Shown: positions 28,014-38,300, counted from the first letter of the stretch. The stretch is 64,000 nucleotides of DNA from JAWVFM01 sp963843315 (GCA_963843315.1 CAWJJU010000005.1:372001-436000); one strand, 5' to 3'. The notes: a model not told the origin generated them from the letters alone. Program-made: numbers and translations.

Positions 28014-29183
28014 CTAGATCCAACCCTTCTCGCGCGCGATCAGGACGGCCTGCGCGCGGTCCACGGCGCCGACCTTGCGGTAGACGTTGTGGAGGTGGGT
28101 GCGGATGGTCGAGACCGACAGCGAGAGCTCCTGAGCGATCTGCTTGTAGACCTTGCCCGCCGCGAGGCCGCGCAGGGCGTCGACCTCGCGATGCGAGAGC
28201 GGGCAGGGCTCCTGCTCGCGCTTTCGCTGCGTCCCCGAGTAGGGGAACTCGTAGACCAGGGTCCGCAGGCTCTCCTCCTCGAGGCCGAGGGCTTCGGCGG
28301 CGGCCACCAGCGGCTCCGGGGCGACCGGATCGCCCGCCACCTGGTGGGCCACGAGGTCGGCCAGCTTGACGACGGCCGCGAGGCCCTCCGCGTCGGCGGC
28401 GTGATGGCGCTCGATGGCCGCGGCCACCCGGGGCGGCACGCCCCAGCGCCGTGCCAGGACGGCGCCCACGAGGGCGTGGTCGATGCCCAGCTCGCGCCGC
28501 TCGAGCCGCAGCCGGTCCTCCGGCGTCGTGCGGGGATCGAGGGTGGCGTCGAAGTCCGAATGAAGCTCGGCGATCACGAGCCGGCCCACGTCGTGCAGGA
28601 GCGCCGCGACCGCGAGCTCGTCGCGATTGCGGACCCGCACGATGTCGGCGATGCGGTCGGCGGCGTCGCGCACGGCGATCGCGTGGCGGCGGAAGCGCTC
28701 CTCGCGGCGCGCGGAGGCGGCAGGGCCGAGAAGGTCGTACGAGTCGAGCGAGGAGGCGATGAGCTTGACGCCCTGCGGCGTGAGCGCCTCGACGGCGTCG
28801 CGGATCCCCTCGCAGCGCCCGGCAGGCCCGCCGCCGTTGTTGGCGGCGCGCATCACGGCGATTGTCAGCCCGGAGTCGGACTCCACCGCCTCGGCGATGT
28901 CCGCGGCCGAGGGCGAGGGCGATTCGATGAGCGCGATCAGGCGGAGCCTCGCCTCCTGGAGCACGGGCAGAGCGGAGACCGCGTCGAAGGCGTCGGCGAG
29001 GCGCAGCCCCCCGGTGCCCATGCGAGTGTCATGCCGAGGCTCGGCGCCCGGACCCTCGTCCGGCGCCCTCTCCTCAGGCTTAGTGGCGACCACGCTCACG
29101 TGTGTTCCGATCTCCGATCCCGGCGAGGCGCCTTCGACGCCTCGTGCGTTCGTCCAGACCATCGGCAGAAAGCCCGCCGTCAT
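28014..29183 (-). CDS. HDOD/HD-domain protein fused to LuxR helix-turn-helix
   Basis: 389 residues. Residues about 65-285 form an HDOD domain (LPVLQEARLRLIALIESPSPSAADIAEAVESDSGLTIAVMRAAN) containing an HD-like set (RRHAIAVRDAADRIADI, AALLHDVGRLVIAEL). Residues about 325-389 are a LuxR/FixJ DNA-binding domain (SHREVDALRGLAAGKVYKQIAQELSLSVSTIRTHLHNVYRKVGAVDRAQA). The two together suggest a direct signal-responsive transcription factor. The first 55 residues are Gly/Glu-rich and likely disordered, so a later start is possible. Upstream 29184-29233 separates it from gltX on the same strand. Confidence 0.85.
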   Translation of the reverse strand: MTAGFLPMVWTNARGVEGASPGSEIGTHVSVVATKPEERAPDEGPGAEPRHDTRMGTGGLRLADAFDAVSALPVLQEARLRLIALIESPSPSAADIAEAVESDSGLTIAVMRAANNGGGPAGRCEGIRDAVEALTPQGVKLIASSLDSYDLLGPAASARREERFRRHAIAVRDAADRIADIVRVRNRDELAVAALLHDVGRLVIAELHSDFDATLDPRTTPEDRLRLERRELGIDHALVGAVLARRWGVPPRVAAAIERHHAADAEGLAAVVKLADLVAHQVAGDPVAPEPLVAAAEALGLEEESLRTLVYEFPYSGTQRKREQEPCPLSHREVDALRGLAAGKVYKQIAQELSLSVSTIRTHLHNVYRKVGAVDRAQAVLIAREKGWI

Positions 29184-29233
29184 TTAGCCGTTTTCCCGAA
29201 GGGGGGTTACCCGTTGTGCCTGGGGGCGCGCCC

Positions 29234-30632
29234 CTAATCGGCCTGAAGGCGCGCCAGGGCGGCGTCGATTCGCTCCAGCGACGGCTCGCGGCCGAGCACG
29301 GAAAGCGTCTCGAAGATCCCCGGCGAGACCGAACGACCCGTCACGGCGACGCGAAGCGGCTGGTAGACCGCGCCGGGCTTTACCCCGAGCGCCTCGACCA
29401 GCGGGGTGAGCGCGCCCTCGATGGCTTCGGCATTCCACTCGGATGCCTCCGCCAGCGCCACGCGGGCGCCGCGCAGGGATTCGGCGGCGCCGTCGCGCAT
29501 GACCTTGCGCCAGGCCTTCTCGTCATAGGAGATGTCCGTGAACAGGAAGGCGATGAGCCCCCAGGCCTCGGCGAGCGTCTGCGCCTTGTCGCCGACGATC
29601 GCGCAGGCGCCGGCGCGGCGCTGCGGCGCAGCTCGCGGCGAACAGGCCGGCCGCAGCCGGGTCGGCGACCCGCAGGAACGCCTCGAGGCGCTCGCCGTAC
29701 TCCTCGGGCGCGAGCATCCGCATGTGGCGGCCGTTCAGCCAGCGGAGCTTGCGCTCGTCGAAGATCGCCGACGCCCTGCCGACCCGCTCGACCGAGAAGC
29801 GCTCGGCGATCTCGGCGGTGCTCATCACCGTCTGGTCGTCCTCCGCGCCCCAGCCCAGCAGCGCCAGGTAGTTGCGCACCGCCGCGGGCAGGTAGCCCTC
29901 GTCGCGGAGCTCCTGGACCGAGGCGGCGCCGTGGCGCTTGGACAGCTTGCGGCCGTCCGGGCCGTGCAGCAGCGGGAGGTGCGCGTAGCGAGGGGGCGTC
30001 GCGCCCAGACCCGCCAGCACCAGCAGCTGCTTGGGCGTGTTCGAGAGATGGTCATCGCCCCGCACGACGTCGGTGACGCCCATGTCGAGGTCGTCGACCG
30101 CCACGGCCAGGTTGTACAGGGGCGTCCCGTCGCCGCGGGCGATGACGAAATCGTCGAGCGAGTCGTTGGGAAACGAGACCGGGCCGCGGATGAGGTCCTC
30201 GACCACCGTCGCTCCGCCGTCGGGCACGCGCAGGCGCACCGCGGCGCCCTCGGCCGCTCTCGCCTCGCCGCGGTAGGGCGCGCCGCCGTGCTCGGCCTTC
30301 CAGGCCTTGACCTCGTCGCCGGTCGAGGGATCCGGGTAGGCCGCGCCCGATGCCACCAGCCGCTCCAGAGCCTCTGCGTGGCGCTCGTGCCGCGCGGCCT
30401 GGGACACGGGCTCGCCGTCCCAGTCGAGCCCGAGCCAGCCGAGCGCCTCCAGGATCTGCGCGACGTTCTCCGGGGTCGAGCGCTCGACGTCGGTGTCCTC
30501 GATCCGGAGGACCATCGAGCCGCCGGACCCACGCGCGGCGAGCCAGTTGTAGAGCGCCGTCCGGGCGCCACCGATGTGGAGCGCGCCGGTCGGCGAAGGG
30601 GCGAAGCGGTAGCGAGGCGTGGCAGAGTGCAT
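29234..30632 (-). CDS. gltX: Glutamyl-tRNA synthetase (frameshift)
   Basis: Class I aminoacyl-tRNA synthetase. RFAPSPTGALHIGGARTALYNWLAAR with the HIGH motif (GALHIGG), LRIEDTDVERS and the KMSKS-type loop GRKLSKRHGAASV. The frame breaks near 29620 in a GCGGCGCTGCGGCGCAGC run; the next frame adds CAIVGDKAQTLAEAWGLIAFLFTDISYDEKAW and ends GIFETLSVLGREPSLERIDAALARLQAD at 29234. About 466 residues. The ATG at 30632 faces the nfo start at 30635 with only 2 bp between them, so its promoter must lie inside nfo, or the transcript is leaderless. Confidence 0.95.
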
Positions 30633-30634
30633 GG

Positions 30635-31523
30635 ATGCTGATCGGCGCCCATGTTTCCACAGCGGGAGGGCTGGCCCGGGCGCTCGAGCGGGGGATCGAG
30701 CTCGAGTGCGACGCCATCCAGATCTTCCCCCAGAGCCCGCGGATGTGGCGTCCGACCGCCTACGACGCCGACGACTTCGCCGAGTTTCGCGCCGCCATGG
30801 AGGCCTCGCGGATCTCCTCGGCGCTGATCCACGCCATCTACCTGATCAACTGCGCCTCGGTCGACGCCGAGGTCAAGAGGAAGTCGGCCGCCGCGCTGGC
30901 CCATGCGCTCCGGGTCGGCGACGGGATCGGCTCAGCCGGAGTCGTCCTGCACGCCGGGGGCCCGAGCCGGCGAGCCCCACGACCCATCGATGAAGCGGGC
31001 GGCGAAGGGCATCCGGGCGGCGCTCGCCGGCTCGGACTCCTGTCCGCTGCTGCTGGAGAACACGGCCGGCAGCAACGGGCCCCTGGGCCGCGACGTCGAA
31101 GAGCTGGCGACGCTCGTGGAGCTGGCGGGCGGCGACGAGCGCCTGGGCATCTGCATCGACTGCTGCCATCTCTTCGCCTCGGGAATCGACATCCGCGACG
31201 AGGAGGGCCTGGCGGCGCTGATCGACGAGCTCGACGAGAAGATCGGCCTCGAGCGGCTGCGCGCGCTGCACGTGAACGACTCGGCGGTTTCGCTGGGGGC
31301 CAACCGCGACAAGCACGCCGTCGTGGGCGAGGGCGAGATCGGCAGCCGCGGGATCGCCACCTTCGTCTCGGAGCCGCGATTCGAGGGCCTTCCCGCCGTG
31401 CTCGAAACCGGGCGGGCCAGCGGCGCGCCCGACCGCACGGACGTCAGAACGACGAAACGCCTGCGCAGGGACGGCCTGCGCAGGCGTTCGAAGAATGCGG
31501 CCGGCGCTGAGCGCGCCGGTTAG
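30635..31523 (+). CDS. nfo: Endonuclease IV, AP endonuclease (frameshift)
   Basis: Zinc-dependent apurinic/apyrimidinic endonuclease for base excision repair. N-terminal MLIGAHVSTAGGLARALERG, FPQSPRMW and SALIHAIYLINCAS are family motifs; after a one-base shift near 30957 it continues GEPHDPSMKRAAKGIRAAL, LLLENTAGS, GICIDCCHLFASG, LHVNDSAVSLGANRDKHAVVGEGEIG and FEGLPAVLETG, carrying the zinc His/Asp/Glu ligands. About 296 residues, normal size. The last ~30 residues are basic and atypical, so the true stop may be a little earlier. Confidence 0.93.
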
Positions 31524-31529
31524 GCGGGG

Positions 31530-31845
31530 CTAGAGATCCTCGCGGGGCTTGGCTACCGCGCGCTGAAGGATCAGTCCGATGCCCGTGACGGCGAGTGCGA
31601 CCGCCGCCATGGAGATGACGTCGAAGCCCGTGAACGGCAGGCTGCCGATGGGGCTGCTGAGGCCGCCGCCGCCGCCGGCTGCTGTGCTCGCAGTTGGCGG
31701 AGGAGCCGCCGCCGCCGCCGCCGAAGTTTCCGGTCGAGGGCGAGTACTGCTCACAGGTCGGACTCGTCACCTGGGCCCCTGCCGCGACGGGAAGCGCACC
31801 GGCAAGCAGAGCTGCTGCCAGCCCGGCGGCCAGGAACTTCTTCAT
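31530..31845 (-). CDS. LPxTG-like cell-wall protein (frameshift)
   Basis: ATG 31845 opens a signal peptide MKKFLAAGLAAALLAGALPVAAGAQ, then TCEQYSPSTGNFGGGGGGSSANCE. After a shift near 31685 the next frame gives a Gly-rich linker, LPFTGFDV, a transmembrane helix (ISMAAVALAVTGIGLILQ) and a basic tail RAVAKPRE. This is a sortase-substrate layout; no sortase gene is in the window. About 104 residues. Three CTCTCAT-type repeats with 11-bp spacing precede it (31918-31946), arranged toward this gene. Confidence 0.72.
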
Positions 31846-31917
31846 CGAAAGGGCGCTGTTTCGGATCTTCACTTCCGTCTCCAGTGGTCGAGTTAGTTGC
31901 GAGGCTAGGGTCGTTTC

Positions 31918-31946
31918 GTGAGAGCAGCGTGAGGAGAGCATGAGAA
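31918..31946 (-). promoter_or_regulatory. Pho-box-like direct repeats, set A1
   Basis: Read on the minus strand: TTCTCAT (31946-31940), TCCTCAC (31935-31929) and CTCTCAC (31924-31918), spaced exactly 11 bp. They lie about 75 bp upstream of the LPxTG-like gene at 31845 and run in its direction. The 7-bp repeat with 4-bp spacer is the geometry bound by OmpR/PhoB-type regulators. Confidence 0.6.
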
Positions 31947-32055
31947 TCGCTCTCATTTCGGCCTGGACGAACGATTGATCCTCGGGTTCTGCCCGCTAAT
32001 CGCAGCTTTTGCGTCACGACGGCGCGGGCCGTGCCCGGAGGAAGCTGAGAGCGGA

Positions 32056-32084
32056 GTCTCATTCTCCTCTCATACCCCTCTCAT
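32056..32084 (+). promoter_or_regulatory. Pho-box-like direct repeats, set A2
   Basis: GTCTCAT (32056-32062), CTCTCAT (32067-32073) and CTCTCAT (32078-32084), exact 11-bp period, 51 bp upstream of the ATG at 32136 and in its orientation. With set A1 they point outward from one divergent promoter region. Confidence 0.65.
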
Positions 32085-32135
32085 CTGCGGACGCGATGCT
32101 TGCAGAACGCCCGGGCTCGGCCCCGGAAGTCCGCC

Positions 32136-32555
32136 ATGGCAAAAACGCTGAGACGACGCCGACTACTCGTGGCCGCGCAGGCGGTCCTGGTCGCGATCCT
32201 GGTCGGGGTCGCGTACGTCGGACTGCTCAAGCCCAGCTCGGTCTCGCCGCTGAGCGGCGCCGGGGTGCCCGGCGGTCCGGGCCGCGGCCATCAGCTCCAC
32301 GCGGGACCATCGGGGCACCAGGGCAACGGCCACCGCAACCGCCACCGCGGTGGGCCCGGGCAGGCGAGCGGCGGCCCCACCGGCGGCGGATCGCAGGCCC
32401 CGCCGGCATCGCTCTTCGCCGGCAGCGGGGCGGTCACGTCGGGCTCGACCGCCCCGTTCCAGCCGGAATCCAACGGCCCGCCCGACGACGAGTACCTCGG
32501 AGCCGTGGCTGCGCTGAAGGCCCGCGCGGGCATCGGCGACGCCAAGGCGCCGTAG
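32136..32555 (+). CDS. Membrane-anchored Gly/His-rich exported protein
   Basis: 139 residues from ATG 32136. Basic N-terminus (MAKTLRRRRLL) and one hydrophobic helix (VAAQAVLVAILVGVAYVGLL), then a low-complexity linker rich in Gly, His, Asn, Pro and Ser, and a C-terminus PDDEYLGAVAALKARAGIGDAKAP. No known domain. It precedes a two-component pair on the same strand and shares the promoter region with the Pho-box-like repeats, so it may be an envelope component or sensor partner of that system. Confidence 0.6.
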   Translation: MAKTLRRRRLLVAAQAVLVAILVGVAYVGLLKPSSVSPLSGAGVPGGPGRGHQLHAGPSGHQGNGHRNRHRGGPGQASGGPTGGGSQAPPASLFAGSGAVTSGSTAPFQPESNGPPDDEYLGAVAALKARAGIGDAKAP

Positions 32556-32621
32556 CGATCGGAACGTTGCGCAGCTCCCCTGCCGTCGCCCCGCCGCCCC
32601 TTCGCAGCTAGATTCAGCGGC

Positions 32622-34115
32622 GTGGCATCGGTCACTGGTGATCTGCAGGGCCCCGTGACGCCATCCCGCTCCACGGGCCCCGTCCCTCCCACGCCCGTCA
32701 TCGACGACGGCCATCTCGGCCTGCTCGGCGGCATGCGCACGCGCGTGCTGCTGTCGTTCCTCGTGCTCCTGGTCATCTCGACCGCGGCCTCGGTGCTCGT
32801 GCTGCGGCAGGTCCTGCTGTCGAGGATCGGCGATCAGGTCCAGCAGTCGCTGACCGAGAAGGTCGACGCCTTCTCGCGCCTCTCCGAGGGCGGCGTCGAC
32901 CCGCAAACCGGCAAGCCGTTCCGGGGCAGCCTGGAGAACGTCTTCAACTCATACCTCTCGCGCACCGTCCCCCTCGACAAGGGCGCGCTCGTGACGTTCA
33001 TCGACGGGCAGGTTTACCGGATCAGCACCGCCGACCCGGCCGCCCAGGGCCTGGTTCGCGCCGTGTCCTCGGAGGGCTCGACGACCGAGCCGTCGGCCGG
33101 CGACATCTCATCGTCGCTCGGCACGGCCAGCTACGTGGCGATTCCCGTCGAGGGCCACGGGGGCCAGAAGGGTGCGCTCGTCGCCGCGGCGCCACTGGGT
33201 GACGCGCGCGACCAGGTCGAGTCGGCCGTGCGGATAGCGATCGGCGTGTCGATCGTGGTGATGCTCCTGGCGACGCTCTTCATCTGGCTCGCGGCGGGCC
33301 GCGCGATCGCTCCGCTGCAGGCCCTGGCGTCGACCGCGCGCCGGATCTCCGATACCGACCTGTCGCGCCGGATCTCGGTGCGCGGCAACGACGAGATCGC
33401 CGGCCTGGGCCGCACCTTCAATGGAATGCTCGACCGGCTCGACTCCGCCTTCCGCAGCCAGCGGGCGTTCATGGCCGACGTCAGCCACGAGCTGCGGACT
33501 CCGATCACCATCATCCGCGGCCACCTCGAGACCATCAGCGACGACCCCGTCGAGCGCCGCGAGGAGCTCGAGATCGTCACCGACGAGCTCGACCGGATGA
33601 CCCGGCTGGTCGACGACCTGCTGGTGCTCGCGCGTTCCTCGCGCCCCGACTTCCTGCGCGCCGAGCGCCTCGACCTCGACCTGCTGACCAACGACCTGTT
33701 CTCCAAGGCGCGGCAGCTGGGCGACCGCGATTGGGGATTGGACTCGGTCGCGCTCGGCATCGTCCAGGCCGACCGGCAGCGCCTGACCCAGGCAGTGATG
33801 AACCTCGCCGACAACGCCGTTCGCCACACGGACGCCGGCGCGCGCATCGCGCTGGGCAGCGCCGTCGACGGCGAGGCCGCGCGGATCTGGGTCCGCGACA
33901 GCGGACCCGGCATCAGCCAGGCCGACCAGGAGCGGATCTTCGAGCGATTCACGGCGGGCGACAACCGCGGCGGCGCGGGCCTGGGCCTCGCCATCGTGCG
34001 GGCCATCGCCGAGGCGCACGGCGGGCACGTGGAGCTCGATTCGGCGCCCGGCCTGGGGGCGACGTTCACCATCGTCATCCCGATCGATTCGGCGGCCCCC
34101 GGCCCCTCGCTGTGA
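32622..34115 (+). CDS. Sensor histidine kinase
   Basis: 497 residues from GTG 32622. Transmembrane helix at about 41-61, a periplasmic region of about 145 residues, a second helix at about 205-226, HAMP (AGRAIAPLQALASTARRISDTDLSRRI), HisKA with phospho-His289 in DVSHELRTPI, and HATPase with NLADNAVRH, DSGPGI and GLGLAIV. Its stop overlaps the start of the response regulator gene by 4 bp, forming a classical two-component pair. A possible target or autoregulatory site is the repeat set at 32056. Confidence 0.92.
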   Translation: MASVTGDLQGPVTPSRSTGPVPPTPVIDDGHLGLLGGMRTRVLLSFLVLLVISTAASVLVLRQVLLSRIGDQVQQSLTEKVDAFSRLSEGGVDPQTGKPFRGSLENVFNSYLSRTVPLDKGALVTFIDGQVYRISTADPAAQGLVRAVSSEGSTTEPSAGDISSSLGTASYVAIPVEGHGGQKGALVAAAPLGDARDQVESAVRIAIGVSIVVMLLATLFIWLAAGRAIAPLQALASTARRISDTDLSRRISVRGNDEIAGLGRTFNGMLDRLDSAFRSQRAFMADVSHELRTPITIIRGHLETISDDPVERREELEIVTDELDRMTRLVDDLLVLARSSRPDFLRAERLDLDLLTNDLFSKARQLGDRDWGLDSVALGIVQADRQRLTQAVMNLADNAVRHTDAGARIALGSAVDGEAARIWVRDSGPGISQADQERIFERFTAGDNRGGAGLGLAIVRAIAEAHGGHVELDSAPGLGATFTIVIPIDSAAPGPSL

Positions 34116-34774
34116 ACCGCATCCTGATCGTCGAGGACGAGGGGCGTCTATCGGCGTTCCTCGAACGGGGCCTGCGATCGGGCGGCTACGTGACCACCGT
34201 GGTGGGCGACGGCATCTCCGGGGCCTCCATGGCCTCCGACGACAACTTCGACCTGGTGATCCTCGACATGGGCCTGCCCGGCAAGGACGGGCTCGACGTG
34301 CTGCGCGAGATCCGCGGCCGCGGCGAACGCCTGCCCGTGATCATCCTGACCGCTCGCGACGAGGCGGCCGACAGGGTTGCCGGACTGGAGTCGGGCGCGG
34401 ACGACTACATCGGCAAGCCGTTTCATTTCGAGGAGCTGCTCGCCCGCATCCGGGCGCGCCTTCGCGCGGAGCCCGCGGTGGAGGAGCAGCCGGTCATGCG
34501 AGTCGGCGAGATCGTGCTCGACCCTCGCACGCGCTGGGTCACCGCGGAGGGCGACACCATCGAGCTCTCGGCGCGCGAATTCGAGCTGCTGCGCACCTTC
34601 CTCGAGCACCCCGACCAGGTCCTGAGCCGCGAGCAGCTGCTCTCGCGCGTGTGGGGCTTCGGCTACGACCCGGGCTCGAACGTGGTCGACGTCTACGTCG
34701 GCTACCTGCGGCGCAAGCTCGGCGCCGGCCACTTCTCGACGGTGCGGGGCGTCGGGTACCGGTTCACGCCGTAG
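34112..34774 (+). CDS. OmpR/PhoB-family response regulator
   Basis: 220 residues, GTG start inside the kinase stop. Receiver with acidic pair Glu8-Asp9, phospho-Asp52 (VILDMGLPG), Thr80 and Lys102 (DDYIGKPF). The C-terminal winged helix (ELSAREFELLRTFLEHPDQVLSREQLLSRVWGFGYDPGSNVVDVYVGYLRRKLG) binds direct repeats in this family. It is the best local candidate for recognising the CTCTCAT repeats at 31918-32084, 42377 and 61232, but the second OmpR regulator at 44452 is also possible. Confidence 0.93.
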   Translation: MNRILIVEDEGRLSAFLERGLRSGGYVTTVVGDGISGASMASDDNFDLVILDMGLPGKDGLDVLREIRGRGERLPVIILTARDEAADRVAGLESGADDYIGKPFHFEELLARIRARLRAEPAVEEQPVMRVGEIVLDPRTRWVTAEGDTIELSAREFELLRTFLEHPDQVLSREQLLSRVWGFGYDPGSNVVDVYVGYLRRKLGAGHFSTVRGVGYRFTP

Positions 34775-34849
34775 CGCCGGCGGGGCGCCGGGACGAAAGT
34801 CACTGAGGGAGGACGGACGGGCAATTCGGCGGCGTCGCCCGGCCGCCTT

Positions 34850-34884
34850 GCAGCTTTGACCACCGTATGCGTGGTCAAGGCTGC
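34850..34884. terminator. Long bidirectional hairpin between convergent genes
   Basis: Stem 34850-34863 with 34871-34884: 14 bp (one T-G), including TTGACCAC/GTGGTCAA, loop CGTATGC. It lies between the response regulator (stop 34774, plus) and the Cys-rich gene (stop 34919, minus). It probably ends both transcripts. Confidence 0.65.
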
Positions 34885-34918
34885 AAACCCTCGGGCCTGG
34901 GGCGCCCACTCTCCGAGG

Positions 34919-35302
34919 CTAGGCCAGCGCGTCGCGCAGGTCGAAGGCGCGGATCTCGTCGTTGCAGTCGAAGAACTTGGGGTTGACGCAGCGGCCGGCG
35001 CCCTCGTATGCCGGCTCCACCTGGAACTGGCACTGGGGCATCGGCTCGCCGGTCATCTTGATCCCCCCGAAGCCGCCCGACAGCTCAGCCGCCTCGAACA
35101 TCTCGACGTCGATCTCGGCGGCGAAGACCTTCTCGACGCAGCCCATATAGCGGTTGCCCGACAGCGGGTCGTCGTAGCTGTAGAGGTTGCGGCAGCGAAG
35201 CTCCAGGCAGCCGCGCGGCTCGACGACCTTGTCGCAGAACGTCTGGCACTCACGGCACTCGCCGTGGTCCGTCTTGCCGGGTCCGCGTTGCTTCAGCGCC
35301 AC
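34919..35302 (-). CDS. Cysteine-rich small protein of unknown function
   Basis: 127 residues with nine Cys. The N-terminal half carries HGECRECQTFC...CLELRC (Cys 16, 19, 23, 32, 37) and the rest GC, CQF, RCV and DCN (Cys 55, 91, 105, 113). No signal peptide or membrane helix. The spacing resembles metal- or Fe-S-binding sites rather than disulfides, but no family is recognised. Single gene, convergent with the regulator and just downstream of dnaE. Confidence 0.6.
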   Translation of the reverse strand: MALKQRGPGKTDHGECRECQTFCDKVVEPRGCLELRCRNLYSYDDPLSGNRYMGCVEKVFAAEIDVEMFEAAELSGGFGGIKMTGEPMPQCQFQVEPAYEGAGRCVNPKFFDCNDEIRAFDLRDALA

Positions 35303-35333
35303 GCGAGAAGTCTACGCCTGTCTCACGCGCGCG

Positions 35334-38300
35334 CTAGGCGGCAATGGCCGTTGAGCCGAGGAGCTGATCGAGCTCGGCGCGGAGCGCCGGCGAGGGCTCG
35401 ACCCGGTAGTCGGGGCCGAACCGAAGCCGCCGCGGGCCCTGGCGGGTTTCCATCTCCAGGAGCACCTCGCTTTGGCCCGGGAAGCACTCGAAGACCGCCT
35501 TCAGCTCGCCGATCAGGCGAGGGTCCAGGCGGGCCGCGTCCAGCCGCAGCACCAGCCGCTGCGGGCGCTCCCGCTCCTCGGCGCGACGGCGCGCCTCGGC
35601 GACCTCGTCGCTCGACGGCTCGAAGACCTCGGCGTCGGCGACCACGAGGCTGGTCTCGTCGCGCCCCTTGTGGTCCACCCTGCCCCGCACGACGATGACC
35701 TGATCCGGAACGATCGCCTGCGCGGCCTCGCCGGCCGCGTCGCGGACGAACAGCGAAACCTGCGCCTCGACGTCGTCGAGGGTCGCGAACATCACGTAGG
35801 AGCCGCTTCGCGTTCGCACCTTCTTCGCCTCGCCCACGATGCCGCCGACGGTCAGCCAGGTCCCGTCGGGCTTGCCCGCCACCGCCGAGATCGGGCAGTC
35901 GGCGCGATTGGCCAGGGCGTCGCGCACCTCGGTCAGCGGGTGCTCGGAGAGGAACGTCCCCAGCGTCTCCTTCTCCATCGCGAGGAACTCGCGCTTCTCG
36001 AACTCCCCCGGGGGAACCGGGGGGTGGTCGCCGGGGCCGGTGGCGCCGGAGTCGTCACCCCCGCCGCCCGCGAGGTCGAAGATCGAGCCCTGCCCGCGGC
36101 GCGAGTCCTCCTGAAGCTTCTGGCCGGACGCCTGGGCCTGGGGCAGCACCTCGAGCATGCCCTTGCGCGTGGCTCCCGTCGAGTCGAGGGCGCCGCATTT
36201 GACGAGGCACTCGATGGCGCGTTTGTTGAGCGCGCGCACGTCGACGCGCTCGCAGAGGTCCCAGATCGATTCGAACGGGCCGTCCGCCTCGCGGGCGCCG
36301 AGGATCGCCTCGACGGCGGCGTGCCCCACGTTCTTGACCGCGTCGAGGCCGAAGCGGATGCAGTTGCCCGAGACGATGAACCCGTGGTCGGAGGTGCTGA
36401 CGTCGGGCGGCAGCACCTCGATGCCCATCTCCGCGCAGCGGTTGACGAAGAACGGCACCTTGTCCTTGGTGCTCATCACGGAGGAGATCAGGGCCGCCAT
36501 GTACTCGGCCGGGTAGTTGGCCTTCAGGTAGGCGGTGCGGTAGGAGATGAGCGCGTAGCAGGCGGCGTGGCTCTTGTTGAAGCTGTAGTCCGCCGCGGCG
36601 GTCATCAGCGACCACAGGTTCTTCGCGACCGGGCCCGCGGTGCCCGAGCTCTGGCAGCCCTCGAGGAACTTGCCCTCCATGGTCGCCATGAGGTCGCGCT
36701 TCTTCTTGCCGACCGCCTTGCGCAGGTCGTCGGCCTCGGCCGGCGTGAAGCCGCCGATCGCCTTGGAGATCTCCATCAGCTGCTCCTGATAGATGCAGCA
36801 GCCGTAGGTCGACTCGGTGATCCCGCGCAGGCGCGGGTCGGCGTAGGAGACCGTCTGCGGCGCGTGCTTGCCGCGGGCGTACTCGTCGATGTAGCGCATC
36901 GCCCCGGGCCGGTAGAGGGCCACGAGCGCGACGATGTCGGCGAACTCCGTGGGCTTGACCTTGCGCAGCGCGTCGCGCATGCCGTCGGACTCGAGCTGGA
37001 ACACCCCCGTCGAGTCGCCGCGGGCGAGCATCTCGTAGGTCTTCGCATCGTCAACCGGGATCGACTCCATGTCGAGCTCGACCCCGCGGGAGCGGGCGAT
37101 GATGTCCACCGCGTCCTCGATGACGTCGAGGTTGCGCAGCCCGAGGAAGTCCATCTTCAGCAGGCCGATCTCCTCGATCGGGCCCATCGAGTACTGCGTC
37201 ACGATCTTGTAGCTCCGCTCGACCTTGCCGTCGGCGCCGCGCTCGGCGGGCGAGCCTCGGTCGTCGGCGAGCTGGAGCGGCACCACCTGCTGGAGCGGGC
37301 GGTCGGCGATGACCACGGCGGCGGCGTGGATGGAGTTGTTGCGGACGATCCCCTCCAGGCCCATCGCCACGTCGACGATCTTGCGGGTGTCGGGCTCGGC
37401 GTCGTAGGAGCTCTTGAGCTCCTCGCCCGGCCGCATGCAGTCGGCGAAGCTGGGGTTGCGCCCCAGGATCGGCTCGGGGATGAGCTTGGCGATGCGGTCG
37501 CCGGTGCCGTAGTCGAAGCCGAGGACCCTGGCGGCGTCGCGGGTGGCCTGGCGGGGGGCCATCTTGCCGAAGGTGATGATCTGCGCCACCGACTCGCGCC
37601 CGTACTTGTCGGCGACGTAGCGGATCACCCGCTCGCGGCCGCGAACCGAGAAGTCGACGTCGATGTCCGGCATCGACTTGCGCGCCGGGTTGAGGAAGCG
37701 CTCGAACAGCAGGTCGTTGGAGAGCGGGTCGAGGTCGGTGATGCCGAGCGCGTAGGCGACGATCGAGCCCGCCGCCGATCCGCGACCGGGGCCCACCGCG
37801 ACGCCGTTGTCCTTGGCGTAGCGGATGAAGTCCCAGACGATGAGGAAGTAGGAGTCGAAGCCCATCTCCCCCACCACGCCGAGCTCGTAGTCGAGGCGCT
37901 CGGCCGCGGCCGCCGGCACCGGGTCTCCGTAGCGGCGGACGAGCCCCTCGCGCGCCAGCCGGTGAAGCATCGCCCTGGGGTCCTCGCCGTCGGGGGTCGG
38001 GAACCGCGGAAGCAGGAGCTTGCCGAGCTCGATCTCGACCTCGCAGCGCTCGGCGATCTCGACGCTGGAGGGCACGGCCTCCGGCCATTCGGCGAACGAC
38101 TCGGCCATCTCCTGGGAGCTCTTCAAATAGAACTCGTTGGTGTCGAAGCGCAGCTTCGGCTCGGCGATCGTCGACTTCGTCTGGACGCAGAGGAGCGCCG
38201 CGTGGTGGTCGTAGTCCTCGCGGCGCAGGTAGTGCACGTCGGCGGTCGCCACGAGCGGGCTGCCGATCTCGCGGGCGATCCGCGCGATCCCCTCGTTCGC

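Noticed and set aside
29184..29438. A separate small minus-strand gene between gltX and the HDOD gene
   Set aside because: The frame is a shadow of the gltX C-terminus, which is clearly coded in another frame.
32040..32090. CRISPR-like short repeats
   Set aside because: Units are 7 bp with 4-bp spacers, far below CRISPR repeat and spacer size, and no cas gene is present.
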